From JAZKHE01 sp040385525 (GTDB taxonomy: Bacteria; Bacteroidota; Bacteroidia; UBA4408): a stretch of 64,000 nucleotides of DNA. The position numbers and the translations under genes were made by a program. Position 1 is the first letter of the stretch; each line of letters starts with the position of its first letter. The stretch is from contig JAZKHE010000009.1 in NCBI GenBank assembly GCA_040385525.1, positions 186,001-250,000 on the forward strand, written 5' to 3'. The notes under the pieces were generated by a model. The model saw only the letters and a list, made by a program, of their open reading frames with translations, was not told the origin of the DNA and ran no database searches. Below are positions 33,815 to 41,977 of the stretch, piece after piece.

Positions 33815-35938
33815 ATGGAATTAGAAAAATTCTCCTACGACAACAAAATTGTTAAACAGTTTGCCTACGCTACCATGTTTTGGGGCATAATAGGTATGCT
33901 AGTGGGTTTGTTAGTTGCTTTGCAACTAGTGTTTCCTGCTTTAAATTTTGATTTTGCTCCAACTACATTTGGGCGAACTCGACCAATTCACACCAATGCG
34001 GTAATTTTTGCATTTGTGGGTAATGGTATTTTTATGGGTGTTTATTATTCGTTACAACGCTTGTGTAAAGCAAGAATGTTTAACGATTTTTTAAGCAAGT
34101 TACATTTTTGGGGCTGGCAATTAATTATTGTTGCAGCAGCTTTAACGTTAGCGCTTGGTTTTACAACAGGTAAAGAGTATGCCGAGTTAGAATGGCCTAT
34201 TGATATTGCAATTACATTGATTTGGGTTGTGTTTGGTATCAATATGTTTGGAACAATTATTAAAAGAAGAGAGTCGCACTTATATGTGGCAATTTGGTTT
34301 TATATTGCAACGTTTGTAACTGTGGCTATGTTGCACATTGTTAACTCTTTCGAAATTCCAGTTTCTTTCATGAAAAGTTACTCATGGTATGCTGGTGTTC
34401 AAGATGCTTTGGTGCAATGGTGGTATGGACATAATGCAGTTGCATTTTTCTTAACTACACCTTATTTAGGTTTAATGTATTATTTTATTCCTAAAGCTGC
34501 TAATCGTCCAGTATATTCTTACCGATTATCTATTATTCACTTTTGGGCATTAATTTTCTTGTACATTTGGGCTGGTCCTCACCACTTGTTATATACTGCA
34601 TTGCCAGATTGGGCACAGTCTTTAGGAGTTGTGTTTTCGGTTATGTTAATTGCTCCATCTTGGGGTGGAATGATAAATGGTTTACTAACGCTTCGTGGAG
34701 CATGGGATAAAGTGCGCGAAGACGTTGTTTTAAAATTTATGGTGGTTGCTGTTACTGCTTATGGTATGGCTACTTTCGAAGGTCCGTTGTTATCTCTTAA
34801 AAATGTAAGTGCTATTGCTCACTATACCGATTGGATAGTTGCGCACGTTCACGTTGGTGCTTTGGGCTGGAATGGTTTCTTAACTTTTGGTATGTTGTAT
34901 TGGTTGTTACCAAAAATGTTCTGTACCGATTTATATTCTAAAAAATTAGCGAATTGGCATTTTTGGATTGGTACTTTAGGAATAGTTTTATATGCTGTAC
35001 CAATGTATTGGGCTGGTTTTGCACAAAGTTCAATGTGGAAACAATTTACTGAAGAAGGTCAGTTGCAATATCGTTTCTTAGAAACTGTAACTCAAATTAT
35101 GCCAATGTATGCATTACGTTCTTTAGGCGGATTGCTTTATTTAGTTGGTGCACTTATGATGGTTTACAATTTAATTAAAACGGTAAAAGCTGGTTCGTTC
35201 TTAGCTAACGAAGATGCAAGTGCACCTGCTTTACCTAAAGTTGTTAAAACGCATGGTAACGAACACTGGCATCGTTGGATTGAAAGAAGACCAATTCAAA
35301 TGTTAGTTATAAGTTTAGTAGTTGTTGCTATTGGTGGTGTTTTAGAAATTGTTCCTACCTTTTTAGTTCAATCTAATATTCCAACTATTGCAAGTGTAAA
35401 ACCCTACACACCATTAGAATTGCAAGGTCGTGATATTTATGTGCGCGAGGGTTGTTATACTTGTCACTCACAAATGATTCGTCCTTTCCGTTCAGAAACC
35501 GCACGTTATGGTGAGTATTCAAAAGCTGGAGAATTTGTTTACGATCATCCATTTCAATGGGGTTCAAAACGTACTGGTCCAGATTTAGCTCGTCAAGGTG
35601 GTAAATACCCAGATTCTTGGCACTACAACCACATGTTAGATCCTACGTCTATGTCGCCAGGTTCTATTATGCCATCATACTCTTGGTTGTTAGATAACGA
35701 ATTAGATACTGCAATTACTGGCGCAAAAATTAGAGCCATGATTACTCTAGGTGTTCCTTATCCTGCTGGTTACGATAAAATTGCAAATCAAGATTTGATT
35801 AAACAAGCAGATCAAATTGTTGCGAGTTTAAGCAAAGATGGAATTGAAACAATGAATAACAAAGAGATTATTTCTTTAATTGCTTACTTACAAAGATTAG
35901 GTAAAGACATTAAAGGAGAAACTACTACTTCAAAATAA
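33815..35938 (+). CDS. ccoNO: cbb3-type cytochrome c oxidase, fused subunits I and II
   Basis: 707 residues. The N-terminal part (to about 470) is the CcoN heme-copper subunit with about 12 membrane segments and the ligand histidines in RPIHTNAVIFAF, WWYGHNAVAFFLT, GPHHLLYT and HYTDWIVAHVHVGALG. After a membrane anchor near 495-515 comes the CcoO monoheme cytochrome c domain with heme site REGCYTCHSQMIRPF and the axial Met region MPSYSWLLD. Fusion of CcoN and CcoO in one chain is usual in Bacteroidota. It reduces oxygen to water with high affinity and pumps protons at the inner membrane. Followed by ccoQ 15 bp on. Confidence 0.96.
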   Translation: MELEKFSYDNKIVKQFAYATMFWGIIGMLVGLLVALQLVFPALNFDFAPTTFGRTRPIHTNAVIFAFVGNGIFMGVYYSLQRLCKARMFNDFLSKLHFWGWQLIIVAAALTLALGFTTGKEYAELEWPIDIAITLIWVVFGINMFGTIIKRRESHLYVAIWFYIATFVTVAMLHIVNSFEIPVSFMKSYSWYAGVQDALVQWWYGHNAVAFFLTTPYLGLMYYFIPKAANRPVYSYRLSIIHFWALIFLYIWAGPHHLLYTALPDWAQSLGVVFSVMLIAPSWGGMINGLLTLRGAWDKVREDVVLKFMVVAVTAYGMATFEGPLLSLKNVSAIAHYTDWIVAHVHVGALGWNGFLTFGMLYWLLPKMFCTDLYSKKLANWHFWIGTLGIVLYAVPMYWAGFAQSSMWKQFTEEGQLQYRFLETVTQIMPMYALRSLGGLLYLVGALMMVYNLIKTVKAGSFLANEDASAPALPKVVKTHGNEHWHRWIERRPIQMLVISLVVVAIGGVLEIVPTFLVQSNIPTIASVKPYTPLELQGRDIYVREGCYTCHSQMIRPFRSETARYGEYSKAGEFVYDHPFQWGSKRTGPDLARQGGKYPDSWHYNHMLDPTSMSPGSIMPSYSWLLDNELDTAITGAKIRAMITLGVPYPAGYDKIANQDLIKQADQIVASLSKDGIETMNNKEIISLIAYLQRLGKDIKGETTTSK

Positions 35939-35953
35939 ATTAAAAAATTAGGT

Positions 35954-36130
35954 ATGAAATTTATAAATTATTTAAAAGCAATATCAGGAGTAGAGATTTA
36001 TCCAATGATATCTTTATTCATATTCGTTGTGTTCTTTGCTTTGCTTATTTTTTGGGCTGTTAAAGCAAATAAAAATTTAATCACTGCGATGAAAAATATT
36101 CCCTTAGACGATAATCAACAAAACAATTAG
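35954..36130 (+). CDS. ccoQ: Small cbb3 oxidase subunit CcoQ
   Basis: A 58-residue reading frame from the ATG at 35954 to the TAG at 36128-36130. It encodes MKFINYLKAISGVEIYPM, a single membrane helix (LFIFVVFFALLIFWAV) and a short charged tail ending LDDNQQNN. Size, single helix and position between ccoNO and ccoP are as for CcoQ, which stabilises the oxidase complex. It starts 15 bp after ccoNO and stops 3 bp before ccoP, so translation is probably coupled. Primary sequence conservation in this family is low, so the call rests on context. Confidence 0.85.
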   Translation: MKFINYLKAISGVEIYPMISLFIFVVFFALLIFWAVKANKNLITAMKNIPLDDNQQNN

Positions 36131-36133
36131 TAT

Positions 36134-37309
36134 ATGTTTACATTTAAAAATAAATTAGTCTTAACAGTAACTTTACTGCTTAGTTTTGTTTCTGTTCAAT
36201 TGTTTGCACAAGCAGCTGCGCCTGTAGTTCAGCAAACAAAAAGCGCTTGGAGTAACCCTCTATTTTTACTATTGTTATTAGTAAATATAATTCTACTAGT
36301 TTTTATAGCTGTACTTGCCAACGTTTATCGTCAGGCAGCATGGTTGTATTTTAAACGCATGAAAGAAAACTCAAGCACAATAAAAACAATTGCACTTTTA
36401 ATTGGTTTAACTTTTGTTTCTGGTCAGTTGTTTGCGCAAGATGCAAAAGTGGCTGAAGCTGTTTCTCCTGTTGTTGATTCAACTATTGGAGGTTTAAGTC
36501 AAGCTGCTTTTTATTGGTTATTAGGAGCGGCTATTTTTCAATTAAGTATTATTTTCTTTTTATTAGTTGGTGTTAGAAATTTTATACAAACACAAGAAAA
36601 AGAAGCAGTTGAAGCTGAAGTTAAGAAGCCATCTTTTATTGATCAGTTTAACGAATCTGTTGCTATTGAAAATGAAGCCGACATTATGTTTGACCACGAA
36701 TATGATGGAATTAGAGAGTTAGATAACAATTTGCCACCGTGGTGGAAATATGGTTTTTACTTAACTATAGTTGTAGCGATAGTGTATTTATTTGTATATC
36801 ACGTTTCTAAAACTGCCGATTTACAAGATGTTGAATACAAAAAAGAAATGGCGAAAGCTGCAAAAGAATTAGAAGAATTTAGAAAAAATTCAGCTAACTC
36901 TGTTGACGAGAATACTGTAGTTTATTTAACTGATGCTTCAGAATTAGCTTCTGGTAAACAAATGTTTTTGGATAATTGTGCAGCATGCCACGGAAAGTTA
37001 GGCGAAGGAACTGTTGGACCAAATTTAACAGATGAGTATTGGTTACATGGTGGTAGCATCAACAATATTTTTAAATCAATTAAATATGGTATTGTAGATA
37101 AAGGAATGAAATCTTGGCAAGAAGATTTTTCTCCAGCTCAAATAGCTCAAATTTCTAGTTATGTAAAAAGTTTAAAAGGAACTAATCCTGCAAATCCAAA
37201 AGAAAAGCAAGGCGATTTGTATGTTGAAGGAACTGCTGCACCTAAAGATTCTACATCGGTTGCAGTTGTAGATTCAACAATTGTAATTAATAAAGATTCA
37301 ATTAAGTAA
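36134..37309 (+). CDS. ccoP: cbb3 oxidase subunit III (CcoP), extended N-terminus
   Basis: 391 residues. The C-terminal half has the usual CcoP elements: the membrane segment after NNLPPWWKYGFYLTIV and one cytochrome c domain with CAACHGKLGEGTVGPNLTDEYW and the axial Met in DKGMKSW. Only one heme motif is present, while proteobacterial CcoP has two. The first 150 residues hold two copies of a module: a signal-peptide-like segment ending in QLFAQ (about 23-27, again near 99-103), a short Ala/Val/Gln linker, and a membrane helix ending in V-x-R-x-x (LANVYRQ; LVGVRNF). This gives about four hydrophobic segments before the canonical CcoP core. Accepts electrons from soluble donors and passes them to CcoO. 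Confidence 0.93.
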   Translation: MFTFKNKLVLTVTLLLSFVSVQLFAQAAAPVVQQTKSAWSNPLFLLLLLVNIILLVFIAVLANVYRQAAWLYFKRMKENSSTIKTIALLIGLTFVSGQLFAQDAKVAEAVSPVVDSTIGGLSQAAFYWLLGAAIFQLSIIFFLLVGVRNFIQTQEKEAVEAEVKKPSFIDQFNESVAIENEADIMFDHEYDGIRELDNNLPPWWKYGFYLTIVVAIVYLFVYHVSKTADLQDVEYKKEMAKAAKELEEFRKNSANSVDENTVVYLTDASELASGKQMFLDNCAACHGKLGEGTVGPNLTDEYWLHGGSINNIFKSIKYGIVDKGMKSWQEDFSPAQIAQISSYVKSLKGTNPANPKEKQGDLYVEGTAAPKDSTSVAVVDSTIVINKDSIK

Positions 37310-37335
37310 TAGTTTTTGTATAGCTAAATAATTTT

Positions 37336-38760
37336 ATGGACGACCCCAATAGTAATTTTAAACCCGACGAATCTTTTAGAGATAGCATAGCTACCATAAA
37401 CGAACAAGGCAAAAGAGCGTGGATTTATGCGCTACAACCAAAAGGTAAATTGTATAATTTACGCTCTTATGCGAGTTTAATTTATTTACTAGTTTTATTT
37501 TCATTACCATTTATAAAAATTGACGGGGAACCTTTGTTCCTCTTCAATGTTTTAGAGCGTAGGTTTAATATTTTTGGTTACGTGTTTTGGCCACAAGACT
37601 TTTACTTGTTTGGTTTGGGCATGATTACTTTTATAATTTTTATCGCTCTTTTTACCGTTGCATTTGGTCGTATATTTTGTGGATGGGCTTGTCCGCAAAC
37701 TATTTTTATGGAATTAGTTTTTCGCAAAATTGAATACTGGATTGAAGGCGATTCATCAAAGCAAAAACAACTCGATAAAGCTCCGTGGAACCAAGAAAAA
37801 ATAATTAAAAAAGGTTCTAAATGGATTGTGTTTTATTTGGTGTCATTTATCATAGCTAATACTTTATTGGCTTATGTAATTGGTGTTGACGATTTATTTA
37901 GAATAATGTCGGAACCAATTAGCAAACATACAGGTGGATTTATTGGTATTTTTATTTTTACAAGTATTTTCTTTTTTATTTACTTGTGGTTTAGAGAGCA
38001 AGTATGTTTGGTGGTTTGTCCGTATGGCAGAATGCAAGGTGTTTTGTTAGATAAAGATTCTATTGTAGTTGCTTACGATTATGTTAGAGGAGAGCCAAGA
38101 GGACACATCAAAAAAAATGAAGAAAGAGCACATGGCGATTGCGTTGATTGTAATTTATGCGTAAAAGTTTGCCCAACAGGAATTGATATTAGGCACGGAA
38201 CTCAATTAGAATGCGTTAATTGTACTGCTTGTATTGACGCATGCGATACTGTAATGGATAAAGTTGGTTACGATAGAGGTTTGATTCGTTACGCTTCCGA
38301 AAATGGAATTGCTAATAAAAAGAAATTAACGTTTACTCCGCGATTAAAAGCGTATAGTATTGTGCTTACTATATTAATTGGTGTGCTTGGATTTTTATTG
38401 TACATCCGTTCTGATGTTGATGCAACTATTACTCGTACGCCCGGACAGTTATATCAATCGCAACCTAATAATCAAATTAGTAATTTGTACAATATTAAGT
38501 TAGTAAATAAAACCAGAAAAGATATGCCTGTAACGCTTAAAGTAGAAGGAGTGGAGGCAGAAGTAAGAATGGTGGGTAAACCAAATATTGTTGTTAAAAG
38601 CAGCAGTTTAACCGAAGGTGAATTTTTTATTATTTTAGATGAAAAATACATCACACAACGAAAAAATAAATTAAATCTTTCTGTGTATTCTAACGGGAAA
38701 TTAATCAAAAAGTTAAAGACTAACTTTTTAGGTCCAATGGGAAACAGAAACAAAAAATAA
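37336..38760 (+). CDS. ccoG: cbb3 oxidase accessory ferredoxin CcoG
   Basis: 474 residues. Membrane segments lie at about 45-65, 85-115, 160-180, 195-215 and 335-350. The polyferredoxin part has FCGWACPQTIFMEL, VCLVVCPYGRMQGV, and two 4Fe-4S motifs, CVDCNLCVKVCPTGIDI and CVNCTACIDACDTVMDKV. The C-terminal FixG immunoglobulin-like domain is in the periplasm (NIKLVNKTRKDMPVTLKV). CcoG (RdxA/FixG) reduces Cu(II) for delivery to cbb3 oxidase. It sits 26 bp after ccoP and 14 bp before ccoH. Confidence 0.95.
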   Translation: MDDPNSNFKPDESFRDSIATINEQGKRAWIYALQPKGKLYNLRSYASLIYLLVLFSLPFIKIDGEPLFLFNVLERRFNIFGYVFWPQDFYLFGLGMITFIIFIALFTVAFGRIFCGWACPQTIFMELVFRKIEYWIEGDSSKQKQLDKAPWNQEKIIKKGSKWIVFYLVSFIIANTLLAYVIGVDDLFRIMSEPISKHTGGFIGIFIFTSIFFFIYLWFREQVCLVVCPYGRMQGVLLDKDSIVVAYDYVRGEPRGHIKKNEERAHGDCVDCNLCVKVCPTGIDIRHGTQLECVNCTACIDACDTVMDKVGYDRGLIRYASENGIANKKKLTFTPRLKAYSIVLTILIGVLGFLLYIRSDVDATITRTPGQLYQSQPNNQISNLYNIKLVNKTRKDMPVTLKVEGVEAEVRMVGKPNIVVKSSSLTEGEFFIILDEKYITQRKNKLNLSVYSNGKLIKKLKTNFLGPMGNRNKK

Positions 38761-38774
38761 CTAAAACATATACT

Positions 38775-39215
38775 ATGAGCTGGGGATATAAAATTACAAT
38801 ACTTTATTTGGCTTTTGTTGGCTTAATTGTTTTTATGGTAACAAAAGCATTTTCACACAAAGTAGATTTAGTTGATAAAGATTATTACGCAAAAGAATTA
38901 AAATATCAAGAAGTAATTGATGCAAAGCAAAACTTGCAAGTACTTGGCAATTGTGAAATACAGCAAGATGCCGAAAATATTACGATTGTTTTGCCTAAAG
39001 AATTAAGCACAAAAAATGTAGCTGGAAATATTTATTTTCATTCGCCATCAAGTTCTGATAACGATGCTAGATTTGCTTTAGCAACTGATTCTTTAGCAAC
39101 GCAAAAAATAAAAAAATCAGAATTAGCATCAGGTTACTACAAAGTTGAAGTTGATTTTAGCTCAGAAGGAAAACGTTATTTTTATGAGCAGAATTATACT
39201 GTAACAAAAAAATAA
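38775..39215 (+). CDS. ccoH: cbb3 oxidase assembly protein FixH/CcoH
   Basis: 146 residues. One N-terminal membrane helix (ITILYLAFVGLIVFMVTKA) is followed by the FixH signature VDKDYYAKELKYQEVIDA and a small beta-sandwich ending YYKVEVDFSSEGKRYFYE. It is required for assembly of the oxidase with CcoI and CcoG. It starts 14 bp after ccoG and ends 9 bp before the SafE-like gene. Confidence 0.9.
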   Translation: MSWGYKITILYLAFVGLIVFMVTKAFSHKVDLVDKDYYAKELKYQEVIDAKQNLQVLGNCEIQQDAENITIVLPKELSTKNVAGNIYFHSPSSSDNDARFALATDSLATQKIKKSELASGYYKVEVDFSSEGKRYFYEQNYTVTKK

Positions 39216-39224
39216 GCACAAATA

Positions 39225-39950
39225 ATGTGGACTTTATTTATATCGGCATTAAGTTTAGGTTTTTTAGGAAGCTTTCATTGTGTTGGTATGTGTGGTCCAA
39301 TAGCATTGGCTTTGCCAGTTCATTCAAAAAGTAATGCATTTAAAATTGCAGGAATTTCTGTTTACAATTTTGGCAGAATAATTACCTACACATTGTTAGG
39401 TGCAATATTTGGTTTGTTTGGCGAAAGCTTTTCTTTTTTTGGATTTCAACAGCAATTATCTATTACAATTGGAGTTGTATTGCTTTTATCAATTTTACTA
39501 CCACTAATTTTTAAAAATAGTTTTTCAATTTCTAACCCTATAAATGTTTTTATTAGCAAAATAAAATCACTAATGGGTAAACTTTTTAAATCGCAAAAAA
39601 TAAGTTCTTTATATTTAATAGGATTATTAAATGGCTTGTTACCATGTGGTTTTGTGTATTTAGCAATAGCTGGAGCAATGGCAAGTGGTAGTATTTTAAA
39701 CGGAGCATTATTTATGCTTTTTTTTGGTTTAGGAAACACACCTGCAATGTTTTCGGTAGCGTGGATTAGTCAATTAATAAGTTTAAATATGCGTAACACA
39801 ATTAAAAAAGCAGTTCCTGTTTTTGTTGTGTTTATGGCAGTATTATTTATTTTACGCGGATTAAATTTAGGCATTCCTTATGTTAGTCCAAAGTTTGACA
39901 CTGCAAAATCAGCTACAGAAAAGCCTACAGCAATTCCTTGTCATAAATAG
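39225..39950 (+). CDS. TauE/SafE (UreH-like) family membrane protein
   Basis: 241 residues, six predicted membrane helices, no signal peptide. The N-terminal signature GSFHCVGMCGPIALALP and later GLLNGLLPCGFVYLAIAGA are typical of the UreH-like branch of the DsbD/SafE superfamily. The paired cysteines (HCVGMCG and LPCG) could bind copper. Genes of this group regularly close the cco cluster in Bacteroidota and proteobacteria, and some related proteins import copper for cbb3 oxidase. A copper role is inferred from context. The C-terminus ends in a soluble tail with a terminal CHK. Confidence 0.85.
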   Translation: MWTLFISALSLGFLGSFHCVGMCGPIALALPVHSKSNAFKIAGISVYNFGRIITYTLLGAIFGLFGESFSFFGFQQQLSITIGVVLLLSILLPLIFKNSFSISNPINVFISKIKSLMGKLFKSQKISSLYLIGLLNGLLPCGFVYLAIAGAMASGSILNGALFMLFFGLGNTPAMFSVAWISQLISLNMRNTIKKAVPVFVVFMAVLFILRGLNLGIPYVSPKFDTAKSATEKPTAIPCHK

Positions 39951-39971
39951 TTACTATTGTTTTTACTAATT

Positions 39972-39996
39972 AAGTTCCGCAGGAACGCACTATTGG
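39972..39996 (+). repeat. Short hairpin repeat, copy A
   Basis: GTTCCGCAGGAAC hairpin (stem GTTCC/GGAAC) followed by GCACTATTGGT. Same family as 40354-40380 and 40401-40429. Confidence 0.65.
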
Positions 39997-40129
39997 TTGC
40001 CTGACAAATAGACCATACCTAATCGCTTTATTGATAAATTTTACCTTGTTTAAAAAAAAATATTTTATACATTCAAACTTCAGACTCGTTTCTTTTATTT
40101 AACTAAACACCAACTTATGGTAACAAACT

Positions 40130-40262
40130 GTAGTGGCTCTTTAAGTTCATTTTTTGTCTTGACACAAAAAACGAACCAAAAAAAGTCAAGACAAAACGAA
40201 TGCTTTGCACAAAGCCACTCGCTTTCGCGTTTTGTCATGCTCGCGCGCGTCTCTTGAACTTA
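40130..40262 (+). repeat. 133-bp dispersed repeat, copy 1
   Basis: Matches the reverse complement of 43460-43592 over 133 bp with seven substitutions and no gaps, counted by eye. It contains a perfect 12-bp inverted repeat, TTTTGTCTTGAC and GTCAAGACAAAA, around an A-rich loop, then a GC-richer segment with CGCTTTCGCG. No plausible protein is encoded. Confidence 0.85.
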
Positions 40263-40353
40263 GGTTTATTTTAGCTCATAAAGTTTTGTGGAATTATGCC
40301 AACAGTCAGTAAAATATTATTTATTCTTGAAGCAATGATTTTATAATTTTTAA

Positions 40354-40429
40354 AGTTCCGTAGGAACGAACTATTGGTAGTAGAAAAAATCAACAAACCC
40401 AAGCGCCGTAGGTGCGAAATCTTGCCATC
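40354..40429 (+). repeat. Short hairpin repeats, copies B and C
   Basis: Copy B (40354-40380) is GTTCCGTAGGAAC followed by GAACTATTGGTAG. Copy C (40402-40429) is GCGCCGTAGGTGC followed by GAAATCTTG. The stem changes on both sides while the CGTAGG core stays, so the hairpin is conserved by compensating changes. Confidence 0.6.
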
Positions 40430-40486
40430 GTTTTTTTAAACAAAATAATTTTTATTCGTAAAGCAATGATTTTATATCTTAGCTAA

Positions 40487-41080
40487 ATGAAAAAAATAAC
40501 AGCACTTTTATTTTTTAAGTTAATTGTAACTTTAAATTTTTGTTTCGCGCAACAAGCTGAAGCCAATTTTTTAAATAGTTTGCAGAGCAATCAAACTACT
40601 TTTAAAACAAATTATCATAAAATAATCAGCGAGTCGGTTTATCCAATAACAATTGCTACACCATTAAGTATTGCAGCCTACAGCGCCATAAAAAGAGATT
40701 CTATTCAGTTTAGAAAATCGACTGTAATTGCCAGCTCCATTTTGTTGGCAGGCGCAATTTCAACAGGATTAAAATTTGGTATAGAACGTCCTCGTCCTTA
40801 TGTTACATTTCCAAATAAAGTAACGCAACTTATTGAAAGTGGTCCACATTCATTTCCCTCAGGGCACACTACATTTGCATTTTCTACTGCAACCTCATTA
40901 AGTTTACAATACAAAAAATGGTATGTGGCAGTGCCTGCTTTTTTATGGGCGAGTTCTGTAGGATACTCGCGTATGTATTTAGGAGTGCATTACCCAAGCG
41001 ATGTTGCAGCAGGTATGCTAACAGGTATTGGCAGTTCTTTACTTTGTAATTATTTAAATAAAAAATTGTTTGTGAAGTAA
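40487..41080 (+). CDS. Type 2 phosphatidic acid phosphatase (PAP2)
   Basis: 197 residues with an N-terminal signal peptide (ending FCFAQQ). The three PAP2 phosphatase motifs are KFGIERPRPY (KxxxxxxRP), PSGHTTFAFS (PSGH) and SRMYLGVHYPSDVAAG (SRxxxxxHxxxD), all intact, so an active phosphatase is expected. Membrane segments alternate with the motifs, and the active site faces the periplasm. Likely substrates are undecaprenyl pyrophosphate or lipid phosphates; sequence alone does not decide. Close by is mpl, a peptidoglycan recycling gene, but no operon is formed. Confidence 0.9.
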   Translation: MKKITALLFFKLIVTLNFCFAQQAEANFLNSLQSNQTTFKTNYHKIISESVYPITIATPLSIAAYSAIKRDSIQFRKSTVIASSILLAGAISTGLKFGIERPRPYVTFPNKVTQLIESGPHSFPSGHTTFAFSTATSLSLQYKKWYVAVPAFLWASSVGYSRMYLGVHYPSDVAAGMLTGIGSSLLCNYLNKKLFVK

Positions 41081-41162
41081 GTATTGAGCAAGCTGATGCT
41101 CGCGCTATATTGGATGCTTTTAGAAGTAGTTTTACTTTTGCCTTTTGTTTTTAGGTTTTTCA

Positions 41163-41714
41163 CTATTTAAGCAAAATAAATAATAAAATTATTAATGCGA
41201 CTACAATTAGTAACACTTTAATTTCAAATTTAAAGAATGGTTGAATGTCAGAATATGGGGCGGTTACTAAACCCAAATTCTTTGTTATTTCATCAACCTT
41301 TTCTACATCCTCATTTCTAAAAAAATAAGTTTGTGTCGGGTAGTTGTCAAGTTGAACACCGATATTTTTGTCCTCTCTAAAAAAATCAATTTCCTTGTCG
41401 CAAAGTGCTGATTCAAATTTAGGAATGTCTGCAATTCTAACTTGAAAGGAGTAATTGTCATTTTTAAACTCTACAACGTCTTTATAATATTCTGCCTTTT
41501 CCCTAATTTCTTGTTGTAAAAGTTCCTGTTCTTCAATATATTTTTTGTTCTCCGCTTCAATTCGTTTGTTAAGGTCGTCTGTCCAATTTTTTTCTGCAAT
41601 AAGTTGTCGTGCAGCACTAACCGCGTCTGCTTGAAAGTCTGCTGGAGTAAGAACAATTTTAAAAAGTTCTTCCTGATTATAGTTCTTAAATCTGTCGTTG
41701 AATTGTGTCGTCAT
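41163..41714 (-). CDS. Tail-anchored protein of unknown function
   Basis: 183 residues. The N-terminal 85 residues are charged and helical with a probable coiled coil (RIEAENKKYIEEQELLQQE). A compact middle part (FKNDNYSFQVRIADIPKFES, TQTYFFRNEDVEKVDEI) has an alternating pattern like DUF2007-type signal-transducing domains. A single membrane helix (FEIKVLLIVVALIILLFILL) ends the protein, so it is probably anchored at the inner membrane facing the cytosol. Its upstream region shares a leader with that of the gene at 60601-61308. No function can be assigned. Confidence 0.7.
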   Translation of the reverse strand: MTTQFNDRFKNYNQEELFKIVLTPADFQADAVSAARQLIAEKNWTDDLNKRIEAENKKYIEEQELLQQEIREKAEYYKDVVEFKNDNYSFQVRIADIPKFESALCDKEIDFFREDKNIGVQLDNYPTQTYFFRNEDVEKVDEITKNLGLVTAPYSDIQPFFKFEIKVLLIVVALIILLFILLK

Positions 41715-41820
41715 AAAATTACTGCTAACTTGTATATACCCGCTACATTATAGCGGTTTTATAAGCAAATTTTGATAGATAACCGCAACTTTTTATCGGA
41801 TATTTATTTAACCAAATATA
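41715..41820 (-). promoter_or_regulatory. Promoter and leader element shared with 61340-61437
   Basis: Minus strand: TATATTTG (41813-41820) is a perfect -7 element. About 90 nt downstream is TATATACAAGTTAGCAG (41722-41738), ten bases before the ATG. Directly before that box is a hairpin CCGCTATAATGTAGCGG (41740-41756). The same -7 element and box, 89-90 bp apart, occur upstream of the gene at 60601-61308. Confidence 0.55.
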
Positions 41821-41977
41821 ATCTTTTTCTCTAATCAATCAAAAACGCTGCACCCAATTTAACCTAAAACGTAACAACTCAATCGTACTTTGTACACATT
41901 CAATTATTAATAAATTTTAATTGTTGTAAAAGTCTAGTTACTAAAAAGCACTTAATTTTCGTAAAAATAGTTTTTTA

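Larger units (their letters stand above)
39951..40486. other. Repeat-rich intergenic region
   Basis: 536 bp without a convincing gene. It holds three short hairpin repeats (39972-39996, 40354-40380, 40401-40429), one copy of a 133-bp dispersed repeat (40130-40262), and a near-repeat of about 25 bp around AAGCAATGATTTTATA at 40330-40346 and 40461-40477. TATCTTAG at 40474-40481 is a 7/8 -7 element just before the PAP2 gene. Confidence 0.65.
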
